This document shows positions 7,954 through 14,206 of a stretch of DNA of 14,261 nucleotides, piece by piece. The stretch covers positions 1-14,261 of the forward strand of contig CAWAFQ010000004.1 of NCBI GenBank assembly GCA_963781345.1, read 5' to 3'. Numbering within the stretch: position 1 is the first letter of the stretch; each line of letters opens with the position of its first letter. The notes beneath the pieces are model-generated. The model saw only the letters and a program-made list of their open reading frames with translations, searched no databases and was not told the DNA's origin. Source of the DNA: JBBRHQ01 sp963781345. GTDB lineage: Bacteria > Actinomycetota > Thermoleophilia > Solirubrobacterales > 70-9. The position numbers and the translations under genes are program-made.

Positions 7954-8707
7954 TTAGGAGCCTGCCTTCCCCAACTCCCGGACTCGGTCCCCGAAAACGC
8001 GCCAGCGGCGCTCGTTCTGGTGGACCAGCGTCGCGGACTCAGCGAGCAGATCAGAGGCCCGGTCAATGAGTTCAGAGGCCGAATAGAGGTAAGCGGGATT
8101 CTCGCCGCTCCCCGCCAAGATCGGCTCGCAACGCCTCGGGAGAGAAGTCGATCCTGCCGAGAATGTCGAGGGCGCGATTCAGCAGCCGTGCGACCAGGGC
8201 AAGCAGGCCCGCCGACTGCCAGTCGTTGGCGATGATCCGGTGCCTTTCTCCGAGCAGGTCAGCCAGAGCCGGATAGGAAGCCAAGACCCCGGCGACTTCC
8301 CATGACTTTTCCATCGCCTGCGAGAGCCACGCGCCTGCTTCCTCGCTGCCGCTGGCAACCCTGGCAAGGTCGAGCTTCATCCGCTTGACCTCGGCAGGTT
8401 CGCCTTCGCCCTCCATGAAAAGAATCCCGCTCTCCGAAACCAGGCCGGGAGGGTTCAGGTCCTCGGCCCCGGCGAACGGATTGGCGACCGGATGCTCGCT
8501 CGGGTTTGCCACGGTCCATTGACCAGCGAGCGACTTCAGCGCCCGTGAAATCCCCTGCATGTCACTTGCCTGGCGCAGGGGAGCCTGCGAGTAGAACTTC
8601 TCATGCTCTCGGTGAAACCGGGCGAGGTTTCCAATCGCGTCGAGCAACGGCTCCGGTGGATTCTCTGGCCCGCTGGTCTTTCCCACGCTGGGAGTCTCGC
8701 ACGCCAA
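7954..8707 (-). CDS. Unrecognised helical protein, about 250 aa; one frameshift
   Basis: I do not recognise a family. The first frame reads from a TTG at 8707 (directly after an in-frame TGA) or a GTG at 8686, through KSLAGQWTVANPSEHPVANP and SWEVAGVLASYPALADLLGE to NRALDILGRIDFSPEALRAD. It then appears to end at 8072. A shift near 8105-8115 restores about 50 further residues (ENPAYLYSASELIDRASDLL, then VHQNERRWRVFGDRVRELGK), ending at TAA 7954-7956. That tail is charged and helical like the body and closes the gap to the SHOCT gene. No signal peptide or membrane span is seen, so it is probably cytoplasmic. It begins 20 nt after the CDF stop. Function unknown; a partner of the CDF or SHOCT protein is possible from synteny only. 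Confidence 0.6.
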
Positions 8708-8727
8708 TCACGACCGGATCGGCCCGT

Positions 8728-9488
8728 CTAGTGCGAGTGGTCGTGACCGCGAACTGTTCGCCACGACTCCCAGGTGATCTTCAGGATCACAGCGGTGATG
8801 CCGAGTCCGATAAGAGGGTCTGCCGCCGGCACGCCCAGAGCCACCGCAGCCGCACTTGCGACGACGGCGAGGCTGACGTAGGCATCGGCGCGGGCGTGAT
8901 TGCCGTCCGCGATCAGGGCGGCGCTGTCGAGACGATGGCCAGCGCGGGTGCGAATCTGGGCGGCGATCCAGTTGCCGAGATAGCCGATCAGCCCCGCCCC
9001 GGCGAGGGCCATCAGATGGGTCGGGGTCTGCGGGTGGATCAAGCGGTCGAGCGCCTCGACCCCCGCGACGCAGGCGGAGACAAAGATCGCCGCGACGACG
9101 AACAGGCCCGCGACTCCTCTCGGCCCTCTGAGACCGCAGCAGGAAGGCGATGGCCGAGAGGTATCGCGGTTGAGGCGTCGCCGAAGTTGTGGATCAGGTC
9201 GGCCAGCAGGGCGATGCTGTTGCTGGCGATGAAGATCGCAAGCTGAGCCGATGCCGTCAGAGCAAGGACTGCGAGAGAGAGTCCGACGGCGCGAAGCCCC
9301 GCTCGGGATCGCTTGATGCTCTCGTCTACGAGTCCGTGGGAGTGGCCGTGCCCGTTGTGAGGGTGATCGTGGGGATGACGCTGCTGATGCGTGTGCGGCC
9401 CGGAGTGAGGGTGCGAGTGCGGCGGCCCTGAGCCGTGGCGGTGTAGCTCTCCGCCAAGCGACTCGTATGTCAGAGCGTCATTCGTCAC
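8728..9488 (-). CDS. Cation diffusion facilitator lacking the C-terminal cytosolic domain; one frameshift
   Basis: A proton-coupled divalent metal exporter of the CDF family, in the membrane. GTG start at 9488 with GGAAGG about 6 nt upstream. A His-rich N-terminal tail (about residues 16-51: HSHPHSGPHTH, HPHDHPHNGHGHSHG) is followed by membrane helices. The first metal pair is in LLADLIHNFGDAS (His 100, Asp 104). The second is in ALIADGNHARADAYVSL, giving the HD-HD site usually linked to Zn. A shift near 9155 separates the halves; RSQRAERSRGLFVVAAIFVS joins them. After helix VI (PLIGLGITAVILKITWESWR) the protein ends at once with GHDHSH. The roughly 80-90 aa dimerising domain of most CDFs is absent, and no frame nearby encodes it. 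Length is about 252 aa. First gene of a three-gene operon. Confidence 0.87.
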
Positions 9489-9838
9489 GGCGGCCTTCCA
9501 GGGCGTGGTCGAGCGGGAACCAAGTGTGCCACCGAGCCCGACCCTCTCGCAGCTGCTGTACGAGGATTGAGTCTGGCTAACCGACAGCTGGCAGCTCCAC
9601 CACTCGCCGTCGAGGTCGACGCCGCCTGCTGCCGCCGCGACTTCTCAAGGGATCAGCCCGCAGGCGGTCGCTGACCGAGCGCCTGCGTCCAACGACGGGT
9701 CCCGACAGCCCCCCTGCGGCCTGCTGCTGGCGCTCCTGGTGGCATCCCCTTCGCGGGCAGACAGCGCCCCGATCCGGCTGCGCTCCTATCGCGACGCGGT
9801 CGGGGAAGGGCGCGGGGCGGGTGCGGCGGGTGAGCGCA
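9489..9838. other. Intergenic region between CDF start and first SnoaL array
   Basis: It should hold the CDF promoter and regulatory site, but I see no convincing -35/-10 pair or metal-regulator operator. The only recognisable element is the partial intergenic repeat at 9712-9757. No protein gene with family features is present. Confidence 0.5.
9712..9757 (+). repeat. Intergenic repeat, partial copy A
   Basis: A 46-nt stretch with the core CTGGCGCTCCTGGTGGCATC followed by CCCTTCGCGGG. It matches the left part of copies B (11187-11295) and C (12601-12723). After it the similarity fades; the hairpin TCCGGGATAGCCCGGA of the other copies is missing. Confidence 0.6.
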
Positions 9839-10244
9839 CTACTCCGGCAGCCCGGCGGCTTCGAGGGTGCGATCCCAGCCTTCGATCACGACGATCGACG
9901 CAACCCGTCTATCTCGAAACGTGAGCAGATGGCCGAACTTCATGGGGACCGAGACGCCGCTTCCTCGCCCCGTCGCGTTGAACGTCAGCAGGACCAGAAC
10001 GCGGTCACCGACATCTTCCATACGTTGAAGCTCGATCGGGTGCGTCCTCCACGCCTGAAGCCAAGTCTGTGCGAAACGCTCCCAGCCGTCCCTGCCGCGA
10101 TAAACTTCTTCAAGGTCCAAGAACCCGAGGAATGGACGCAACTCGAAGTCGTCGGTGACGCGGTCGCCTATCCAGTCGAGGTCGCCCCCGGTTCCAGGCG
10201 TCGTAGAACTGGCCTGCAAGGTTCACGTTCTTCTCCTGCGACAT
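9839..10244 (-). CDS. SnoaL/NTF2-like protein, array 1 gene 3; one frameshift
   Basis: A small SnoaL_2-type protein of the NTF2-like fold (cone-shaped, usually dimeric, binds or converts small hydrophobic ligands). It starts MSQEKNVNLAGQFYDAWNRG at 10244. One extra G in a five-base run (10185-10189) shifts the frame, after which DLDWIGDRVTDDFELRPFLG restores the fold. The protein ends with VASIVVIEGWDRTLEAAGLP, then E and stop at 9839. About 134 aa. It follows the previous paralog by 3 nt and is last in the array. Its C-terminal codons no longer form a full GAGGAG, consistent with no gene following. Ligand unknown. Confidence 0.75.
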
Positions 10245-10277
10245 CGCCTACTCCTCAAGCCCGGCGGCTTCGAGGGC
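10231..10277 (-). repeat. SnoaL array junction block J1
   Basis: 47-nt block covering the end of one paralog (EALEAAGLEE-type codons), TAG, GCG, and the first codons ATG TCG CAG GAG of the next. It differs from J2 at one position, from J3 at two and from J4 at three. Confidence 0.85.
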
Positions 10278-10661
10278 ACCTTCGGGGGCGGGGGAATGCC
10301 CGGCAAAGACAGCGCCCTGCCGTCGCGGATGGTCCAGAGATGGCCGCCCTGGCGAAATTTGGCTCGATTTCGGCGCTGCTGCCCTTCGGCCGACCCGATT
10401 CTTGACGATTGGGCGACGACCTGGTCACCGCTTTCGAAGAACTCCTCGGGCTCCATGATCCACGCTTCAAATGCCGCCCGCACGTCTTGAAGACCTTAGT
10501 CCTGCACGGCGGCGGCGACCTTGATGCGTCCCGGCATTTGGCCCTCGCTGGAACGTGGCTTCGAAGTCCGGATGCCCCTCGCTAAATACCGCCCTTCCAG
10601 TCGTCTCTCGATTGAGCGCGTCGTAGATCCGTTGGACGACCTCCACGTTCTCCTGCGACAT
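10248..10661 (-). CDS. SnoaL/NTF2-like protein, array 1 gene 2; several frameshifts
   Basis: Begins MSQENVEVVQRIYDALNRET at 10661 and ends GALEAAGLEE at 10248. In between the family pattern is found in other frames: VRAAFEAWIMEPEEFFESGD, then QVV, later KGSSAEIEPNF and LWTIRDGRALSL. Frame changes near 10500, 10430, 10350 and 10280 cancel out, so start and stop are in the same frame and total length (about 137 codons) is normal. That net balance suggests scattered sequencing indels or a recently broken gene. It sits 3 nt after gene 1 and 3 nt before gene 3 of the array. Ligand unknown. Confidence 0.65.
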
Positions 10662-10694
10662 CGCCTACTCCTGAAGCCCGGCGGCTTCGAGGGC
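10648..10694 (-). repeat. SnoaL array junction block J2
   Basis: Same 47-nt junction between array 1 genes 1 and 2. The upstream gene ends GLQE, so its last codons give CAGGAG-TAGGCG-ATG, retaining AGGAG as the ribosome binding site. Confidence 0.85.
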
Positions 10695-11060
10695 CTCGGC
10701 ACGGTTGGCGTATCCGTGGCAGCGGATAATCGGCCTTCCCGGCGTAGTGAGCGAGCCATCCCGCGTGGTGTCGATGGCCGCACCGCTGCCACGTCCGCGG
10801 CCCCGAATGGCTCCCAGGCAAGGACCCAACTGTCGCCATCCGGATCTCCTCGACCTCCCATCTGAGGTTCTCCCAACTCTCATCCACGGCGGCGCAGTAC
10901 TGCTCCGCAGCCTCTGGGCCGCGGTAGACCGTCCCTTCCAGGGCCGCTCGTACCGGCACGATCTCGCGTCGCTGGCGAGGAGCGCCCCGAACCCCTCGCG
11001 GTCGCGCCGGTTGAACGCCTCCATTGCCGTGCGCATGATCTCGACGTTCTCCTCCGACAT
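10665..11060 (-). CDS. SnoaL/NTF2-like protein, array 1 gene 1; compensated frameshifts
   Basis: Head gene of the first array, 131 aa in one open frame from MSEENVEIMRTAMEAFNRRD to EALEAAGLQE. The middle of that frame is arginine/serine-rich and unlike the family. The expected sequence lies in another frame: EIVPVRAALEGTVYRGPEAA and ENLRWEVEEIRDGDSWVLAL. Indels near 10970 and 10850 therefore seem to enter and leave the true frame, and the open frame should not be taken at face value. It is preceded by a promoter 9 nt upstream and lacks an SD of its own, so it may be translated from a nearly leaderless transcript. Confidence 0.72.
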   Translation of the reverse strand: MSEENVEIMRTAMEAFNRRDREGFGALLASDARSCRYERPWKGRSTAAQRLRSSTAPPWMRVGRTSDGRSRRSGWRQLGPCLGAIRGRGRGSGAAIDTTRDGSLTTPGRPIIRCHGYANRAEALEAAGLQE

Positions 11061-11069
11061 CGTCCGCGC

Positions 11070-11098
11070 AGTATCGCCCCTCGGGGCTACTTTGCCAA
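11070..11098 (-). promoter_or_regulatory. Promoter of SnoaL array 1
   Basis: On the minus strand TTGGCA (11093-11098), a 17-nt spacer, then GATACT (11070-11075). Only 9 nt separate the -10 box from the ATG at 11060, so the transcript should start at or within about 3 nt of the start codon. The spacer contains the inverted repeat GCCCC-TC-GGGGC (11076-11087), which could be an operator. Confidence 0.55.
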
Positions 11099-11186
11099 CA
11101 GGGGCGTGCGGGAGGGATCCGACCTCGGTCAGCTGATCGACGGCGGAGCGGGGGGCAGCCCTTCGACCTGACTGGCCTCAGGCGTC

Positions 11187-11295
11187 CTGACGCCCTCCTG
11201 CGGCCTGCTGGCGCTCCTGGTGCCATCCCCCTTCGGGGGGGGGGGGTGGTCGTTGGAAGCGCGCCTCCGGGATAGCCCGGATGAGATGGCCTCGG
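11187..11295 (+). repeat. Intergenic repeat, copy B
   Basis: About 109 nt matching copy C: CTGACGCC, GCGGCCTGCTG, GCGCTCCTGGTG, CATCCCCCTTCGGGG, then the hairpin TCCGGG-ATAG-CCCGGA (11266-11281) and GGCCTCGG. Length differences from copy C lie in the G run and in small gaps. Same orientation as C, with the beta-helix gene between them. Confidence 0.72.
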
Positions 11296-11318
11296 TGCGC
11301 TCCTACAACCCCCTTCGG

Positions 11319-11347
11319 TTGCTTCGCATGTTGTGCTGAGTTAGGCT
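11319..11347 (+). promoter_or_regulatory. Possible promoter of the beta-helix gene
   Basis: TTGCTT (11319-11324), 17-nt spacer, TAGGCT (11342-11347), about 65 nt before the ATG at 11413. Spacing is ideal but each box matches the consensus at only about half its positions, so this is weak. Confidence 0.27.
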
Positions 11348-11412
11348 CGCCGTCAGTCGCGCTGGTTGGAGCCAGGTCGCGCACCCGGTCCACGAGAGGA
11401 GCGAGAGAACTG

Positions 11413-12587
11413 ATGAGAATTCCTTTCCGCTTGGGTCATGCGGTTCTGATCTCAGCGGCGCTGGCCTTGGCCCTTTCGCTTCTCATCGTCTCGGCTGCAG
11501 AGCGGGCGCTTGCGAGCCCGATCAGCTGCGGCGACAAGATCACCAGGGATACGACGCTCCACCGCGATCTCGTCAATTGCCGAAGCAACGGCATCGTCAT
11601 CGGTGCCGACGGAGTTAGGCTCGACCTCAACGGCCACACAATCGACGGGAACGGCAAGCTCGTGGCCAGCTGTCAGAAGAAGAAGATCATCTGTGACGAC
11701 GGGGTGGTCAGCGTTGGCCACAGCGATGTGACGGTTGTGGGCGGCTTGATTCGCAATTTCGCCTTGGGCGCGTTCGTCGCGGCGGGGGGCTCGCAATCAG
11801 CTCTTGAATTTGACGGTGTCGGCCAACCAGTTCCCCGGAATAGTCCTCGGCAGCTCCGCGAGAAGCGTTGTCCGCGACAGCTCAGTCTTCCGCAACGGCC
11901 TCAAGACCGACGAGGCCGGAATCGTCCTCTTCCACAGCCGCCAAAGCCAAGTCCTCCACAACTCGATCCGCCACAACGGCGACACCGGCATGATCGTCGA
12001 CGGGTCCGGGCACAGCAGCATCCAGAGGAACCTGTTCCTCGGCAACCCCGAAGCGGGAATGATCATCGAAGCGGGCCAAGATCAGGTGAGGCGCAACCGT
12101 CTGTCTCAAAACGGCGATGGCATCATCGTCTCCGGCAACCGCAACGCGATCATCCGAAACCGCATCTCCAACGGCAGCGGCTTCGGGATCTCCTCTGAGA
12201 TCGGCCACGACAACCTGATCGCACACAACGTCGTCGTCGGTGAAAGCAAGGCGGGCATCCGGGTCGGGCTTAGCGAGAAAGACGCTAAGAGGGGCTCCAC
12301 GACCAGTCGACACCGAGGTTCGTGGCAACCGCCTGCGACACGGGAACTACGACGGAGTTCTGGTGCAGTCGAACGCCATCGACACGGTGCTCCGGCGCAA
12401 CAACGCACGAAGCTCAACGGACGACGGCTTCGATATCCGAGCCCGCAACACCTCTCTGCGGCGAAACCATGCGGTGGACAATGGTGATCTCGGCATTGAG
12501 GCCGTGAGCGGAGTCGCCGACGGGGGAGGCAACATTGGCCGACGCAATGGAGACCCCGCCCAATGCAGGAACATCCTCTGCGGGTGA
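11413..12587 (+). CDS. Secreted right-handed parallel beta-helix (NosD/pectate-lyase-like) protein; two frameshifts
   Basis: ATG at 11413 with GAGAGGAG a little upstream. A signal peptide (residues 1-34, hydrophobic core VLISAALALALSLLIVSA, likely cleaved after RALA) precedes short repeating beta-strand rungs: IVIGADGVRLDLNGHTIDGN, SVVRDSSVFRNGLKTDEAGI, HNSIRHNGDTGMIVDGSGHS, RRNRLSQNGDGIIVSGNRNA and NYDGVLVQSNAIDTVLRRNN. It ends NGDPAQCRNILCG, and paired Cys residues in the mature part suggest disulfides. Frame changes fall at a six-G run (11784-11789) and near a four-G run (12291-12294). About 390 aa if intact. Such proteins bind or cleave polysaccharides or form surface structures. No catalytic residues are evident, so an enzymatic role is not claimed. 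It stands alone on the plus strand between the two SnoaL arrays. Confidence 0.82.
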
Positions 12588-12600
12588 TCACAGCGCACGG

Positions 12601-12723
12601 CTGACGCCCCGAGAGCCTCCTCCGGCCTGCTGCTGGCGCTCCTGGTGGTATCCCCTTCGCGGGTCGGGGCGTGGCGCGTTGTTGCCAGCGAACCTCCGGG
12701 ATAGCCCGGATGGGTGGCCTCGG
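12601..12723 (+). repeat. Intergenic repeat, copy C
   Basis: About 123 nt, the longest copy. It begins CTGACGCC just after the beta-helix stop, contains CTGGCGCTCCTGGTGGTATC and CCCTTCGCGGGTCGGGG, and has the same hairpin TCCGGG-ATAG-CCCGGA (12695-12710), ending GGCCTCGG. It lies between the convergent 3' ends of the beta-helix gene and array 2. Confidence 0.72.
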
Positions 12724-12813
12724 CCTTAGGCTGATCGGTAGCAAGCGGAGTGGTAGCTGGGGGCGGAGTCGGTAGCAGGCGACATGGCAGAGCCGGGTGC
12801 GTGGGTGAGGGCC

Positions 12814-13245
12814 CTACACCCCCAGCCTGGCGGCTTCGAGGGCACCCTCGCGGCTTGTGAAGCCCTGGATGTGGAGCACCTTTCCATCGCGGAGGCTCAG
12901 GAGCGACGACCACACCCCATCGAACTCGATGTCCTGCATTCGCCCGTCCATGCCCATGACAACGACCACTTGATCGCCAGCGTCGAACAGTTCTCGGACT
13001 TCAAGCGAGAACTCGTCCCAAACCGAAAGCAAGTCAGCCCAGAATCTGCGCACCCCCTCATACCCGTGGTAGGCCTCGACCGCCAGCAACGACTGCGACG
13101 CGGGGACCCATTCGATCTCCGGGTCGTAGAAGTCTGCGAGCGCAGCGTCGCTGAGCAGACTGTCAATCTCGTCGACGCGGGAAAGACCGCCCCAGGGAAG
13201 CTCCGCGAACAGTCGGCGAACAATCTCCACGTTCTCCCCCGACAT
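12814..13245 (-). CDS. SnoaL/NTF2-like protein, array 2 gene 3
   Basis: Intact, 143 aa, starting MSGENVEIVRRLFAELPWGG. The family pattern is clear: an N-terminal helix, ALADFYDPEIEWVPASQSLL, YHGYEGVRRFWADLLSVWDE, AGDQVVVVMGMDGRMQDIEF, and a last strand LSLRDGKVLHIQGFTSREGA. It ends LEAARLGV rather than LEAAGLEE. No gene follows it, so the codons that elsewhere double as a ribosome binding site are free to change. Predicted cytoplasmic and dimeric; ligand or reaction unknown. Confidence 0.9.
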   Translation of the reverse strand: MSGENVEIVRRLFAELPWGGLSRVDEIDSLLSDAALADFYDPEIEWVPASQSLLAVEAYHGYEGVRRFWADLLSVWDEFSLEVRELFDAGDQVVVVMGMDGRMQDIEFDGVWSSLLSLRDGKVLHIQGFTSREGALEAARLGV

Positions 13246-13278
13246 CGCCTACTCCTCAAGCCCGGCGGCTTCGAGGGC
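13232..13278 (-). repeat. SnoaL array junction block J3
   Basis: 47-nt junction between array 2 genes 2 and 3. GAGGAG (codons for the final Glu-Glu) is followed by TAG, GCG and ATG. Two substitutions relative to J1 fall in the second and third codons of the next gene, giving MSGENVE. Confidence 0.85.
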
Positions 13279-13650
13279 CGACCCCCAGCTCGGGAAGAGA
13301 CGCTGCACACCAATCCGTCCGTCCGCAAACTCGGAGACGACTGCTCCTATCTGCATTGTCATTGGCAAACCCGAGCCCTTGATCCGACCGGTCAGCTCAT
13401 GCAGGGATACGACGGCGTCCCCTGCGTCGCGCAGCTCCTGGGCGTCGAAGCCGAAGTCGTCAAAGTTGTCCCGCCATTGCCGGTCAAGCCTTCGAAGCCC
13501 ATCGTGGCCGTGGTACTCGGGGTCATCGGGCCACTCCGGAATCGAGTACAGGACCGTGTCGTCAGTGAAGTAGGGAAGGGCGGCGTCCATGCCCCCCGCC
13601 GCATAGGCGGAGTTGGCCCGCCGCACGATCTCCACGTTCTCCTGCGACAT
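13249..13650 (-). CDS. SnoaL/NTF2-like protein, array 2 gene 2
   Basis: Intact, 133 aa, from MSQENVEIVRRANSAYAAGG to ALEAAGLEE. Family elements are ALPYFTDDTVLYSIPEWPDD, YHGHDGLRRLDRQWRDNFDD, AGDAVVSLHELTGRIKGSGL and a strand pair MTMQIGAVVSEFADGRIGVQ. It is 3 nt from each neighbour. Its interior is no closer to the other paralogs than family level while its ends are almost identical. Cytoplasmic; ligand unknown. Confidence 0.9.
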   Translation of the reverse strand: MSQENVEIVRRANSAYAAGGMDAALPYFTDDTVLYSIPEWPDDPEYHGHDGLRRLDRQWRDNFDDFGFDAQELRDAGDAVVSLHELTGRIKGSGLPMTMQIGAVVSEFADGRIGVQRLFPSWGSALEAAGLEE

Positions 13651-13683
13651 CGCCTACTCCGACAGCCCGGCGGCTTCGAGGGC
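13637..13683 (-). repeat. SnoaL array junction block J4
   Basis: 47-nt junction between array 2 genes 1 and 2. The upstream gene ends GLSE, giving CGGAG-TAGGCG-ATG, so a GGAG ribosome binding core is kept although the penultimate residue differs. Confidence 0.85.
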
Positions 13684-14061
13684 CTCGGCGTGATCGAAGA
13701 AGTACTCGACCTTGATGATCCGCCCATCCCGGACGGTGAAGACGGAGGTCAGGCTGGAGCGCAGGTCGATCCCGCTAGCCCGCCCCCTGCCTCCCCAGTC
13801 AGCCCGAGCCACGACCCGGTCGCCCACGGGGAAGACTTCTCTGATCACCGCACTAGCACCCCCCTTCCAGCCCCGGTCGATATCGGCGAGGAAGCGTTTG
13901 AACTCCTCGCGACCGCGAAACGGCTCTGCCTCGGGAAAACGGGAGACGTCAGGGCACACCTCGACGTCTTCTGCAAAGAAGTCGTCGACATAGGCGTCGC
14001 GCTCTCCGGCGATGTATGCCTCGGTCGCCGACCTGATCAGCTCCACGTTCTCCTGCGACAT
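13654..14061 (-). CDS. SnoaL/NTF2-like protein, array 2 gene 1
   Basis: Intact, 135 aa, head of the second array. The frame is open further upstream (to 14235), but MSQENVELIRSATEAYIAGE at 14061 matches the starts of all paralogs, and the upstream part runs through the promoter, so 14061 is chosen. Elements are FFAEDVEVCPDVSRFPEAEP, FRGREEFKRFLADIDRGWKG, VFPVGDRVVARADWGGRGRA and the strand SVFTVRDGRIIKVEYFFDHA, ending EALEAAGLSE. There is no SD before this start, as for the other array head. Function unknown beyond the fold. Confidence 0.9.
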   Translation of the reverse strand: MSQENVELIRSATEAYIAGERDAYVDDFFAEDVEVCPDVSRFPEAEPFRGREEFKRFLADIDRGWKGGASAVIREVFPVGDRVVARADWGGRGRASGIDLRSSLTSVFTVRDGRIIKVEYFFDHAEALEAAGLSE

Positions 14062-14070
14062 CGCCTGCGC

Positions 14071-14076
14071 AGTATC
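14071..14076 (-). promoter_or_regulatory. -10 box of SnoaL array 2
   Basis: GATACT within GCGATACTGCGC, placed 9 nt before the ATG at 14061, exactly as in array 1. No good -35 is seen at 17 nt (CCGCAG at 14094-14099), so the promoter may need an activator or another sigma factor. Confidence 0.4.
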
Positions 14077-14206
14077 GCTCAGGCCGGAGGAAGCTGCGGG
14101 CGTTGGAATGCGGAGGTGACGCTGCTCCACGGACTGGCTCCTTGCGCCCAGACTCAGGCGGGCATAGGGTCGGCTGCACGAACCGATCTCCACTGAGGGG
14201 GGACCA

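Larger units (their letters stand above)
11061..11412. other. Divergent intergenic region between array 1 and the beta-helix gene
   Basis: Contains the array 1 promoter (11070-11098), intergenic repeat copy B (11187-11295, including a run of 12 G at 11235-11246), and a possible beta-helix promoter (11319-11347). No protein gene is recognised here. Confidence 0.6.

Noticed and set aside
12784..14196. A 470-aa plus-strand frame with a repeated motif like LHVLLRHRLLLKPGGFEG, resembling a repeat protein.
   Set aside because: The repeats are the complement of the conserved SnoaL junction blocks. The minus-strand genes have clear starts, stops and family features.
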